From Urbifossiella limnaea (GTDB taxonomy: Bacteria > Planctomycetota > Planctomycetia > Gemmatales > Gemmataceae): a stretch of 64,000 nt of DNA. The position numbers and the translations under genes are program-made. Shown one piece after another: positions 52,956 through 61,353 of the stretch. How positions within the stretch are numbered: the stretch's first letter is position 1; each line of letters starts with the position of its first letter. Location of the stretch: assembly GCF_007747215.1 (NCBI RefSeq), contig NZ_CP036273.1:1844322-1908321 (forward strand). The letters run 5' to 3'. The notes beneath the pieces are model-generated. The model saw only the letters and a program-made list of their open reading frames with translations. It was not told the origin of the DNA and searched no databases.

Positions 52956-53960
52956 ATGCCGCGCCGCACCGTGGACCAGCTCCGGGACGGAACCGAACTC
53001 GACGACGTGTACCTCGTCGCCGACAAGCAGCTCCGCGTGAACCGCAACGGCGCCCCGTACCTGCAGCTCGACCTGCGCGACCGCACCGGCGGCATCTCGG
53101 CCCGGCTGTGGAACGCCTCCGACGCGATCGCCCGCGGCTTCGACCCCGGCGACTTCGTCCACGCCGACGGCAAGGTGCAACTGTTCCAGGGGGCGTTGCA
53201 GGTCATTCTCAACTCGGTCGAGCGCGTCGAGGCGGGGAAGGTCGATCTGAGCGACTTCCTGCCGCAGACGGAGAAGAGCATCCCGCAGCTGATGGACCGC
53301 CTCCGCGGCTTCCTGTTCAAGCTCGGCAACCCGCACCTGCGGGCGCTCGCCGAGTGCCTCCTGATGGACGACGCCTTCGTCCGCAAGTTCACGACGTGCC
53401 CGGCCGGGGTGAAGCTCCACCACGCCTACGTCGGCGGGCTGCTGGAGCACGTCGTCACCATGATGGACGCCGCCGACAAGCTGCTGCCGCTGTACCCGTT
53501 CGTGGACCGCGACCTGCTGCTGATCGGCATCTTCCTGCACGACGCCGGCAAGGTCCGCGAACTCACCTACGCCCGCGCCTTCGGCTACTCCGACGAGGGG
53601 CAGCTGGTCGGGCACCTGGCGATCGGCGTGGAACTGCTCACGACGGCGGCGCTGAAGGTGCCGGACCTGACGGGCGAGCCGGTGCCGCGGGAGCTGATGC
53701 TGCGGCTGCAGCACATGGTCCTGAGCCACCACGGCACGCTGGAGTGGGGGAGCCCGCGGGTGCCGATGACGCCGGAGGCGATGCTGCTCCACGTCATCGA
53801 CATGATGGACACGCGGATGCACCAGGTGGCACGGGAACTGAAAGAGGACAAGAACAACCCGTCGGCGTGGACGCCGTACAACCACAACCTCGGGCGGCGG
53901 TTTTACAAGGGCGGCGGCAACGGCGACCTGCTCGGCGAGAGCGGCGGCGGCTACGACTGA
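52956..53960 (+). CDS. YhaM-like 3'-5' exoribonuclease (OB-fold plus HD)
   Basis: 334 residues. Residues about 1-85 are an OB-fold nucleic-acid-binding domain (YLQLDLRDRTGGISARLWNA), then an HD phosphohydrolase domain with HHAYVGGLLEH, the HD pair in LLIGIFLHDAGKVREL and LSHHGTLEWG, and the later Asp in HVIDMMD. YhaM-type enzymes degrade RNA or DNA from the 3' end. Family length and domain order match. It is a single gene, plus strand, starting at a 104-base gap from the divergent ECF sigma gene. Confidence 0.9.
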   Translation: MPRRTVDQLRDGTELDDVYLVADKQLRVNRNGAPYLQLDLRDRTGGISARLWNASDAIARGFDPGDFVHADGKVQLFQGALQVILNSVERVEAGKVDLSDFLPQTEKSIPQLMDRLRGFLFKLGNPHLRALAECLLMDDAFVRKFTTCPAGVKLHHAYVGGLLEHVVTMMDAADKLLPLYPFVDRDLLLIGIFLHDAGKVRELTYARAFGYSDEGQLVGHLAIGVELLTTAALKVPDLTGEPVPRELMLRLQHMVLSHHGTLEWGSPRVPMTPEAMLLHVIDMMDTRMHQVARELKEDKNNPSAWTPYNHNLGRRFYKGGGNGDLLGESGGGYD

Positions 53961-54066
53961 CCGCCGTCGCGGCTCTCATCGATTCCGCGCGTGACACCCG
54001 CCGCCGGATGGTGTGTAATACCTTCGCCCACACCCTTTCCCGACCTACCCGCCGGAGGCCCGTCCG

Positions 54067-55104
54067 ATGCTCCCCGCCGACAAGCCCGTCGCCTGCCCCG
54101 ACTGCGACACCCCCGAACCCGCCCGCCGCGACTTCTTCCGGTACGTCGCCGCCGGTGCCGTCGCCGCCGTCCCCGCGGCCGAGACGTTCACCCCGCTGGC
54201 GAAGGCCCGCGCCGCCCGCGCCCAGCAGCAGGCCACGAGCGAGGCGATGGTGCGCGAGCTGTTCGCCACCCTCACCGCCGACCAGAAGGCGAAGGTTGTG
54301 AAGCCGTGGGACATGGGGCCGAAGGGCGGGCTGCCGGCCCGGCTGGCCACGCACAACGCCGCCCCGAACGCCGACGTGCGGATCGGCGCCGCGTACAACC
54401 GGACGCAGATCGAGATGCTCGACCGCATCTTCCGCTCGCTCGGCAACGGCCACGAGGGCTACCGCCTCCTGAGCCGCAACAACCGGTTCGACGCCAGCGG
54501 CGACTTCGAGAGCATCGGCGCCGTGATCTACGGCGAGCCGGTCGAGGGGAAGCCGTTCTCGCTGATGTTCGCCGGCCACCACCTCACCATCCGGTGCGAC
54601 GGCAACTCGGAGCAGGGGGCGGCGTTCGGCGGCCCGCTGTACTACGGCCACACCCCGAACGGGTACGCCCGGAACAACGTGTTCTACTACCAGACGCGCA
54701 GCCTGACGGACCTGTTCGCCTCGCTCTCCGACGAGCAGAAGCCGGCGGCCGTGAAGCCGGGCACGTGGCGCGACGGCGTGGACTCGGTGCGGCTGCCGAA
54801 GGCCGACCACAAGGCGCCGGGCGTGGCGTTCACGGCGCTGACGGCCGACCAGAAGGCGCTGGTGGAGCGGGTGATGCGGGAGTTGGTGGCCCCGTACCGT
54901 CGGGCCGACGGCGACGAGGTGATGGAGGTGATCCGGGCCAACGGCGGGATGGAGAAGCTCGGCTTCGCGTTCTACACCGAGGGCCAGCGGACGGCGCAGG
55001 AGCCGTGGAGCTTCTGGCGGCTGGAGGGGCCGGGCTTCGTGTGGAGCTTCCGGGCGCTGCCGCACATCCACACGTTCGTGAACGTCAGCACCCGGATGGC
55101 GTAA
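54067..55104 (+). CDS. DUF3500 protein with Tat-type signal
   Basis: 345 residues with an N-terminal cysteine pair (CPDC) and RRDFFRYVAAGAVAAVPAA, a twin-arginine signal. So it is exported folded. The body matches DUF3500, with MVRELFATLTADQKAKVVKP, MDRIFRSLGNGHEG-type and FMFAGHHLTIRCDGN-like segments. Function unknown. A weak TAATAC sequence lies about 50 bases upstream. A palindrome follows 7 bases after the stop codon, between this and the convergent M60 peptidase. Confidence 0.85.
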   Translation: MLPADKPVACPDCDTPEPARRDFFRYVAAGAVAAVPAAETFTPLAKARAARAQQQATSEAMVRELFATLTADQKAKVVKPWDMGPKGGLPARLATHNAAPNADVRIGAAYNRTQIEMLDRIFRSLGNGHEGYRLLSRNNRFDASGDFESIGAVIYGEPVEGKPFSLMFAGHHLTIRCDGNSEQGAAFGGPLYYGHTPNGYARNNVFYYQTRSLTDLFASLSDEQKPAAVKPGTWRDGVDSVRLPKADHKAPGVAFTALTADQKALVERVMRELVAPYRRADGDEVMEVIRANGGMEKLGFAFYTEGQRTAQEPWSFWRLEGPGFVWSFRALPHIHTFVNVSTRMA

Positions 55105-55111
55105 TGGATTT

Positions 55112-55159
55112 CGCCGCTTGCGGCGTAACGGCGTTCGCGCCGCTACGCCGCAAGCGGCG
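55112..55159. repeat. 20-bp inverted repeat between convergent genes
   Basis: Arms 55112-55131 (CGCCGCTTGCGGCGTAACGG) and 55140-55159 pair with one mismatch around CGTTCGCG. Same family as 18493 and 31625. It lies 7 bases from one stop codon and 2 from the other. Confidence 0.85.
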
Positions 55160-55161
55160 GT

Positions 55162-57411
55162 TCAATTCGCCCCTGGCGCCGGCGGCGCCCAAGCCGGCAA
55201 CCCCATCACCTCGCGCTTCGCCCCCTCGCCGACCGGCACGCCCCACGCCTCGAACGCCGGCGCGACGTTCTTCCCCGCCGCCTTCGAGAACCGCACGACG
55301 AACTGGTCCCGCCGCGCCGCGTCGGTCCGCGGGCGGTCGGCCGGTGCGGCGGCGTGGTACTCGGCGAACGTCTTCTTGAACACGTCCCACCCGAACGACC
55401 GCCGCAGCTGGTCGTACACGATCAGCGCCACGAACGGGTCGCCCTTCCAGCCGTCGAACGTTGCACCCGCGGTCTTGTGCCGGGCCGCGTTCTTCGCCTG
55501 CGACGGCCCTCGAATCGCGTCGTGGACCGGGGCGCCGGGGCAGAGCGTTTCCAGCAGGTAGAGCGAGTACAGGTTGCACGTCACCTCCACGGTGCCGTCG
55601 AACGTCCAGTCGCGCTGCTGGTGGTTGTGGCCGAGCTCGTGGAAGAAGCCCCACGGCCCCTCGCCCGGCCCGCCGCGCTTCATCCGCGGCACGTCCACGG
55701 CCAGCGGGGCGAGGTTCAGCGGCCCCATGATCGGGTAGCCGGAGTGGAGGTAGCCGGCCGAGATTTGTTGGTCGAACACCATCCGCTCGGCCCGGCCGCG
55801 TTGCTTCGGCACCGCCGTCAGGTCGGCACAGCCGTCGAGCACCGTGTCCCAAAAGGCGACGACTTCGGCCGGGTTCTCGACCGTGCGGGCGACCGCGGCC
55901 GGCACCGTGAGCACGAACTTGTCGCTGACGAACTCGCCCCACGGGGCCGGCGCCGCCCGCAGCTTCGCCCATTCGTCGGCCGTCGTCTTGCCGGCGAAGT
56001 ACACCGGCGCCGCCACACCGCCGTCGATCGTGGCCCTGACGTCGCCGAGCTTCGCGCCGACCGGGGCGGTGACGTACACGAGCCCGCCGAACGGGTTGGC
56101 GGCGGCCGTGGTCGTCGACGCGAGCGGCGCCCACCGCGACACCTGCGGGGCACGCTGCCAGCGGTCGAGCTGCCACAGTTCGTCCGTGTGCGCCCCGATG
56201 CGGACGCCGAGCCCCTGACCCGCGGCCGCGGCCGGGACGGTGACACGGACCACCTCGCCGGGCGCGGCATACACGCCGGTGCTGTGCCAGACGTCCGCCT
56301 TCGCGGACACGCCGACGCCGTCGCACACGTATCCCGGCACGCCGGTGCGGAACGTCACCGTGCGTCCCTTCACCCGCGGCGCGTCGGCCGGCACGTCGCC
56401 GGGGAAGGTGGCCGCGGCGGGGTCGGCCGTGGTGCGGTCTGCCGGCCGTTCCAGCGCGAGCTTCGTCCGCAGCCCGAGCGCCAGCCGGCCGGGTGAACCC
56501 GCCTTCAACGGCTGCTTCGCCGACGGCACCGCGGCCGCCGCGCCGGCCAGCGTCGCCGTGAGCCGGTCCGACAACTTTGCCTGCTCCTGCGCCGGGAGGT
56601 AACGCAGCGCCCGGGTGAGTGTCGCCTCCGCGGTGCGGGCGTCGGCGGGCGGCGCCTCCGTTCCCTTCACCGCGGCGGCGACCAGCTTCTCGGCCGCGGC
56701 GACGTGCGTGAGTCGGTCCGGCGGGCCGACGGCGAGGCGCTTGTCCTTCGCGGCGTCGAGCGTGCCGCCGGCGAGCACCAGCCCCGCGGCGGCGAACGCC
56801 TGGTTGGCGTGGTGCTCGGCGGCGAGCCGCTTGTCGGGGTTGGTCTGCTCCCAGCCCCAGCCCGGCCCCGCCGCCACGACCCCGCCGCCGGCCGCGAGGT
56901 GCCGCGCCAGCGTGGCGGCGTCCTGCGGGCCGATCCGGTGGGCGTTGCACACGATCACCGCGCCGCGTCCCTTCGCCACCAGCGCCCCCTTCGGCGCGGC
57001 CGCGGGGAGCCCGGCGGCCACGAACGCCGCAGCGGTGTTGGGCAGCCCCTGCACGATCACGTCGGTCGCCTTCCCGCCGGCTGCCCAGTGGATGGCGTTG
57101 GTCACGAGCGCGGTCGTGTCGGCGGCGCCGAGGCCGGGCGGGACGAGGTAGCCCTCGTGACCGAACAGCACGACGCGGCCGCCGCCGTCGGTCTCGCCCG
57201 CGGCCACGACCGCGGCGGCCGCCTTCCCCGCGGGCGCCGTCACGACCGGAAACGCCCGCGGCCCGAACACCGCGACGGTGCCGGGGAGGCCGGGAAAGCC
57301 GATCTCCTTCACGCCGACGAGGAACGGCGCGTGCGGCGGCGGCGCCTGTCGGGCCGGGAGGGCGACGGCGAACGCCGCGAGCGCGAGGGCGACGAGCGGG
57401 CCGCGAGACAT
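55162..57411 (-). CDS. M60-like secreted metallopeptidase
   Basis: 749 residues from ATG with GGAG eight bases upstream; a GTG three codons earlier was rejected. A signal peptide (MSRGPLVALALAAFAVALPA) precedes a long N-terminal region that includes a Rossmann-like/GATase-like part (TVAVFGPRAFPVVTA, IVCNAHRIGPQD). The zinc motif of M60 peptidases is present, HELGH (591-595) and Glu609 downstream (HEXXH with about 14 residues to E), in FFHELGHNHQQRDWTFDGTV. M60 enzymes often digest mucin or glycoproteins. The organism may use it for host or polymer degradation; substrate unknown. Confidence 0.8.
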   Translation of the reverse strand: MSRGPLVALALAAFAVALPARQAPPPHAPFLVGVKEIGFPGLPGTVAVFGPRAFPVVTAPAGKAAAAVVAAGETDGGGRVVLFGHEGYLVPPGLGAADTTALVTNAIHWAAGGKATDVIVQGLPNTAAAFVAAGLPAAAPKGALVAKGRGAVIVCNAHRIGPQDAATLARHLAAGGGVVAAGPGWGWEQTNPDKRLAAEHHANQAFAAAGLVLAGGTLDAAKDKRLAVGPPDRLTHVAAAEKLVAAAVKGTEAPPADARTAEATLTRALRYLPAQEQAKLSDRLTATLAGAAAAVPSAKQPLKAGSPGRLALGLRTKLALERPADRTTADPAAATFPGDVPADAPRVKGRTVTFRTGVPGYVCDGVGVSAKADVWHSTGVYAAPGEVVRVTVPAAAAGQGLGVRIGAHTDELWQLDRWQRAPQVSRWAPLASTTTAAANPFGGLVYVTAPVGAKLGDVRATIDGGVAAPVYFAGKTTADEWAKLRAAPAPWGEFVSDKFVLTVPAAVARTVENPAEVVAFWDTVLDGCADLTAVPKQRGRAERMVFDQQISAGYLHSGYPIMGPLNLAPLAVDVPRMKRGGPGEGPWGFFHELGHNHQQRDWTFDGTVEVTCNLYSLYLLETLCPGAPVHDAIRGPSQAKNAARHKTAGATFDGWKGDPFVALIVYDQLRRSFGWDVFKKTFAEYHAAAPADRPRTDAARRDQFVVRFSKAAGKNVAPAFEAWGVPVGEGAKREVMGLPAWAPPAPGAN

Positions 57412-57461
57412 CGCTGACACTCCGTGCGGGTGGGGTGATGATACGCGGGCGGCGGCGGTCG

Positions 57462-57467
57462 TAAGAT
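57462..57467 (+). promoter_or_regulatory. Candidate -10 box TAAGAT, leaderless spacing
   Basis: GTAAGAT ends 6 bases before the ATG of the flavoprotein gene. If used, transcription would start at about the ATG, giving a leaderless message. No Shine-Dalgarno-like sequence is evident before that ATG, which fits. Confidence 0.3.
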
Positions 57468-57473
57468 TCCCGC

Positions 57474-59078
57474 ATGGCCCTGCGCGTGTCCAACCTGCGC
57501 CTTCCGGTCGAGGAGCCGGAGGCGAACCTGCCGTCCCACCTCGCCCGCGCCCTCGGCGTGCGCCCCGCCGACCTCGGCGGCTGGCGCGTCGTCCGCAAGG
57601 CGCTCGACCTGCGCGACAAGCGGCAGCTAAGGTTCGTCTACAACTTCGAGGTCGAGTTCCCCGGCGACGACTACCGCCCCGACGGCTCCACGCAGGTCGA
57701 TCGCGTCGAGGAGCCGCCGTTCGCCATGCCCGCGCCGGGCACGCGCCCGCTGCCGCACCGGCCGGTCGTGGTCGGCTCCGGGCCGGCCGGGCTGCTGGCC
57801 GCCTACTTCCTCGCGCTGCACGGCTACCGCCCGCTGGTGCTGGAGCGCGGCACCAAGGTCAACGACCGCATCCGCGACGTGCGCACGTTCGACGACGGCG
57901 GCGCCTTCCACCCCGAGAGCAACTACCTGTTCGGCGAGGGCGGGGCCGGCACCTTCTCCGACGGCAAGCTCACCTGCCGCAGCACCGGCCCGGACGTGAT
58001 GCGCGTGCTCGAACTGTTCGCCGAGTGCAAGGGGCAGCAGCCGGGGAAGCCGAGCATCCTGTACTACCACCGCCCGCACCTCGGCAGCAACCGCCTCCCC
58101 GCCGTGGTGAAGGCCATCCGCCGCAAGATCGAGGAGCACGGCGGCGAGGTCCGCTTCCTCACCCGCGTCGAGGACGTGCTGTTCGATTCGACCGGGTTGA
58201 AGGGCGTGGCCACGTCGTCGGGGTTCGTCCCGGCGTCGGCCGTGGTGCTGGCCCCGGGCCACAGCGCCCGCGACACCTACACGATGCTGGCGGCGCGGGG
58301 CGTGCCGATGAGCGCGAAGGCGTTCCAGTTCGGGGTGCGCGTCGAGCACCCGCAGGGGCTCGTGAACGAGGTGCAGTTCGGCCCGCGGCACAGCAAGTAC
58401 GAGGAGGTTCTCGGTAACGCGGACTACGCACTGGTGGCGCACGGCAAGAACGACCTGTTCACGTTCTGCATGTGCGCCGGCGGGCACGTCATCCCGAGCG
58501 TGTCGCAGGAGGGGTACTTCTGCACCAACGGCATGAGCCTGAGCAAGCGCGACTCCCCCTACGCAAACAGCGGGCTGGTGGTGACCGTGCCGGTGGAGGC
58601 GTTCGGCGCCACCGACGTGCTTGCCGGCGTGCGGTTGCAGGAGGTGTACGAGCGGAAGGCGTTCGAGCTCGGCCGCGGCGAGTACCGGTCGCCGGTGCAG
58701 CGCGGCCGCGACTTCGTGAACGGCCGGGTGTCGCCGGGCGAGGTGAAGTCGAGCTACCCGCGCGGCGTGGTGAGTGCCGACCTGCGCGAGGTGCTGCCGC
58801 CGGTGGTGGCCGAAGCGGTGCGGCACGGGCTGCCGCAGATGGACCGCCGCTGGCAGGGGCGCTTCCTCCCGGACGCGGTGCTGGTCGGCCCCGAGGCGCG
58901 GGGCAGCTCGCCGGTGCGAATCGACCGCGACCCGGAGACGCGCGAGTCGCCCGGCGTGCCGGGACTGTACCCGGTGGGCGAAGGGGCCGGCTTCGCGGGC
59001 GGGATCGTGTCGGCGGCGGTGGACGGCCTGCGCACGGCGCGGGCGCTCATCGCCCGCTACGCGGTGCCGACGGGGTGA
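57474..59078 (+). CDS. FAD-dependent oxidoreductase, uncharacterised
   Basis: 534 residues. After a ~90-residue N-terminal domain (KRQLRFVYNFEVEFPG) there is a GSGPAGLLAAYFLALHGYRP FAD loop, GGAFHPESNYLFGEGGAGTF, and a substrate domain with GFAGGIVSAAVDGLRTARAL near the end. This matches a group of uncharacterised FAD dehydrogenases (COG2509-like). It may be cytoplasmic; no signal peptide is seen. The 3' end overlaps the convergent TVP38 gene by 32 bases. Confidence 0.8.
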   Translation: MALRVSNLRLPVEEPEANLPSHLARALGVRPADLGGWRVVRKALDLRDKRQLRFVYNFEVEFPGDDYRPDGSTQVDRVEEPPFAMPAPGTRPLPHRPVVVGSGPAGLLAAYFLALHGYRPLVLERGTKVNDRIRDVRTFDDGGAFHPESNYLFGEGGAGTFSDGKLTCRSTGPDVMRVLELFAECKGQQPGKPSILYYHRPHLGSNRLPAVVKAIRRKIEEHGGEVRFLTRVEDVLFDSTGLKGVATSSGFVPASAVVLAPGHSARDTYTMLAARGVPMSAKAFQFGVRVEHPQGLVNEVQFGPRHSKYEEVLGNADYALVAHGKNDLFTFCMCAGGHVIPSVSQEGYFCTNGMSLSKRDSPYANSGLVVTVPVEAFGATDVLAGVRLQEVYERKAFELGRGEYRSPVQRGRDFVNGRVSPGEVKSSYPRGVVSADLREVLPPVVAEAVRHGLPQMDRRWQGRFLPDAVLVGPEARGSSPVRIDRDPETRESPGVPGLYPVGEGAGFAGGIVSAAVDGLRTARALIARYAVPTG

Positions 59079-59778
59079 GCCACCGGTCGGCGACGAGCCG
59101 CAGGGCGAGCGGCACCGCCGGCATCAGCGCCAGCAGCACCAGCACTCGGGCCGACAGCACCTCGCGGAACGACGTGATCTCGGCCAGCTCCGCCCCCGCG
59201 GCTGCGAGCACGACCGTCACCGGCAGCATGGCCAGCCAGCTCGCCCAGGCGTACTGCCGCAGCCGGATCGGCGTCAGCGCCAGCCCCAGGTTCACCAGCC
59301 AGAACGGGAACACCGGCGTCATCCGCAGCACGGCTACGTAGAAGGCGCCGTGCCCCTCCACGCCACGGTCGATCCGCTCGAACGCCCGCGCGAGCCGCGG
59401 CCGGGTCTGCGCCAGCCGTCGGACCGGTCCCGCGAACACGTACCGCGCCAGCAGGAACGCCAGCGCCGCGCCGGCCGTCGACGACGCGCTGACGACGGCG
59501 GTGCCGAGCCCCGCCCCGAACAGGAACCCGGCCAGCACCGTCAGCCACAGGTTCACCGGCAGCGACAGCGCGACGAGACACACCTCGACGAGTACGAACA
59601 GGCCGACCGCCGCCGGCAGGTGCTGACGCGCCGCGGCCCGCCACTCGCCGGAGCGGGCGACGACCACGGCCTCGTCCGGCCCGGCGGCGACGAACCACAC
59701 GAACACCGCGGTAGCGGCGGCGAGGACGAGCAGGCGGCCGGTGGTGAACCGGGCCGGCGGGAGGGGATCGGGAGTCAC
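59047..59778 (-). CDS. TVP38/TMEM64-family membrane protein
   Basis: 243 residues with several membrane segments and the family's conserved stretch, SLPVNLWLTVLAGFLFGAGL (residues about 71-90), followed by FPFWLVNLGLALTPIRLRQY in the second half. TVP38/DedA proteins are lipid scramblases or transporters, often undecaprenyl-phosphate or phosphatidylethanolamine flippases in related groups. Specific substrate unknown. The 3' end overlaps a flavoprotein gene; the methyltransferase gene ends 12 bases upstream. Confidence 0.85.
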   Translation of the reverse strand: MTPDPLPPARFTTGRLLVLAAATAVFVWFVAAGPDEAVVVARSGEWRAAARQHLPAAVGLFVLVEVCLVALSLPVNLWLTVLAGFLFGAGLGTAVVSASSTAGAALAFLLARYVFAGPVRRLAQTRPRLARAFERIDRGVEGHGAFYVAVLRMTPVFPFWLVNLGLALTPIRLRQYAWASWLAMLPVTVVLAAAGAELAEITSFREVLSARVLVLLALMPAVPLALRLVADRWLTPSAPRSGR

Positions 59779-59790
59779 CGGGACAGGATA

Positions 59791-60651
59791 TCAGGCGGCC
59801 CGCGCGACCGCCGGGAGCGGGGCGTGCGTGCCGGTCCGCGCCGCCAGCGGTTTGAACGCCTTCAGCACGAGCACGCGGCCCATCAGCCGCTCCATCAGCA
59901 TCAGCGGCAGCACCCGCCACGGGTGCGGCAGCTCGGACCGCCGCAGGTGCCGCTTCGCCACCGTCATCTTCTCGAAGCCGGCGAACGCCCGTAGTAACTC
60001 GCGGCCGGTCGCCTTCGGGGCGGAGGTCGGGTCGGGCGGGCGCCGCCAGTACCACCCCTGCAGCGGAAACAGCACGTCCTGCCAGTACCCGGCGTCGAAC
60101 CGGGCCGGGAACAGGCCGATCACCTTGCCGCCGCTCTTGAGCACGCGCAGCAGTTCACCCGGCTCTGGGGTCGGGGCCGGCGAGTGGAGCGCGTTCCACG
60201 CCACTACATCGACCGTGCCGTCGGCCGCGGGGAGGCGGTCGGGCTGGAACGGCACCACGGCCGCTCTCAGCCCGCGGCGGTCGAGGTGGTCGCGGACCAC
60301 GTCGGCCCGGTCGTCGGCGCCCGCGGCCACGGTGACGACACTGCCGGCGGCGGCGTACCGGGCGGCGTCGCAGCCGACGCCGGGGCCGAGAACGAGCACG
60401 GACTCGTCGGGGTGGCGGTCGAATTCGAGGGCGGCGGGGAGCCACGCCCCGTGCCGCTGGTAGCGCTTGGCGGCGAGTTCGTCGAGCCACGCGGCGGAGA
60501 ACGGTTCGAGGCCGTCGTGGCCGCGGCGGTAGGTGGGCGGGCGGAGGAGTTCGCGGTTGGCGAGTTCGCGGGGGTCGGCGCGGCCGGGGGCCGGCGCCGC
60601 GGGCTCGGCGGTGGCGGAGAACAGGCGCAAGTGACTGAGCGAGCCGTCCAT
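59791..60651 (-). CDS. Class I SAM-dependent methyltransferase
   Basis: 286 residues from ATG (MDGSLSHLRL); an upstream TTG in the frame has no useful context. Motif I is seen in VLVLGPGVGCDAARYAAAGS (residues about 85-104), and later VDVVAWNALHSPAPTPEPGE and LLRVLKSGGKVIGLFP are the typical motif II-IV region of the class I fold. It methylates an unknown acceptor. It is next to a membrane protein gene and a fused spermidine synthase gene on the same strand. Confidence 0.75.
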   Translation of the reverse strand: MDGSLSHLRLFSATAEPAAPAPGRADPRELANRELLRPPTYRRGHDGLEPFSAAWLDELAAKRYQRHGAWLPAALEFDRHPDESVLVLGPGVGCDAARYAAAGSVVTVAAGADDRADVVRDHLDRRGLRAAVVPFQPDRLPAADGTVDVVAWNALHSPAPTPEPGELLRVLKSGGKVIGLFPARFDAGYWQDVLFPLQGWYWRRPPDPTSAPKATGRELLRAFAGFEKMTVAKRHLRRSELPHPWRVLPLMLMERLMGRVLVLKAFKPLAARTGTHAPLPAVARAA

Positions 60652-60700
60652 GGCCCGACCCCTGGCGGGTGCCTTCGGAGCCGGGGCTTTACCCAGCCTC

Positions 60701-60732
60701 CCGCCGCGGGTCAAGGCCTACTGGTTCCGCCG
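60701..60732. repeat. 32-bp direct repeat, copy 1
   Basis: CCGCCGCGGGTCAAGGCCTA, then CTGGTTCCGCCG, identical to 61322-61353. On the minus strand it encodes the last residues RRNQ and the stop of the downstream membrane protein gene (TAG) and continues past the stop. Confidence 0.85.
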
Positions 60733-61299
60733 CCGCCCCACCCACGCGCAGGCGATGCCGCCGCCGAGCGCGGCCGTGGTGTAGGTGGCGAAGTGGGTGT
60801 TGGCGACGGCCACGAGCGCCCGGTGGCGGTCGGGCGGCACCGCGGTCGCCCACGGTTCGCCCACCGACACCCCGAGCAGGTCGGCGTGGCGGAGGTTCCC
60901 CACGCACGCCATCGCCGACACCGTGCCGACGACCGCGAACAGCCCCGCGAGCGCGCGCACGATGTCACGGGCCGGGGCGGGCGGTGCCGACCCGGCCCGG
61001 GCGGCGGCGGCCATGCCGAGGCCGAGAAACAGTCCGCCCCACCACCCGCCGAGGAAGCCCCAGGCAAGGCCGAGGAGGGTCGGGTCGGTGACGCCCGGGA
61101 TGGGGTTGTGGGCGACGGTGAAGTACTCGGGGCAGAGGCGAGCGGTGAACTGATCCTGGGCGGCGCCGTAGGCGACCATCGCGGCGACGCACGCGGCCAC
61201 CACCCGCAGCGCGGGGAGGGGGCGAACCAGGGCGACCACGAGGGCGGCGCCGACGACGGCAAGTTGCGCCCAGACGCGCCAGGTTTCGAGGGGTTCCAT
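60718..61299 (-). CDS. Five- to six-helix membrane protein of unknown function
   Basis: 193 residues from ATG MEPLETWRVWAQLAVVGAAL with hydrophobic segments at about residues 10-45, 68-100, 111-135 and 160-185. A conserved-looking segment, TARLCPEYFTVAHNPIPGVT, lies between helices. No catalytic motif recognised. A short upstream frame starts 12 codons earlier from a TTG but begins inside the 32-bp repeat. It is followed by the methyltransferase gene on the same strand. Its last residues (GRRRNQ) match those of the upstream gene. Confidence 0.65.
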   Translation of the reverse strand: MEPLETWRVWAQLAVVGAALVVALVRPLPALRVVAACVAAMVAYGAAQDQFTARLCPEYFTVAHNPIPGVTDPTLLGLAWGFLGGWWGGLFLGLGMAAAARAGSAPPAPARDIVRALAGLFAVVGTVSAMACVGNLRHADLLGVSVGEPWATAVPPDRHRALVAVANTHFATYTTAALGGGIACAWVGRRRNQ

Positions 61300-61321
61300 G
61301 AGGGGTGCCCGGCTCGCAGCT

Positions 61322-61353
61322 CCGCCGCGGGTCAAGGCCTACTGGTTCCGCCG
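61322..61353. repeat. 32-bp direct repeat, copy 2
   Basis: Identical to 60701-60732. On the minus strand it encodes the last residues RRNQ and the stop of the MFS/spermidine synthase gene. The two copies are about 621 bases apart. Confidence 0.85.
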
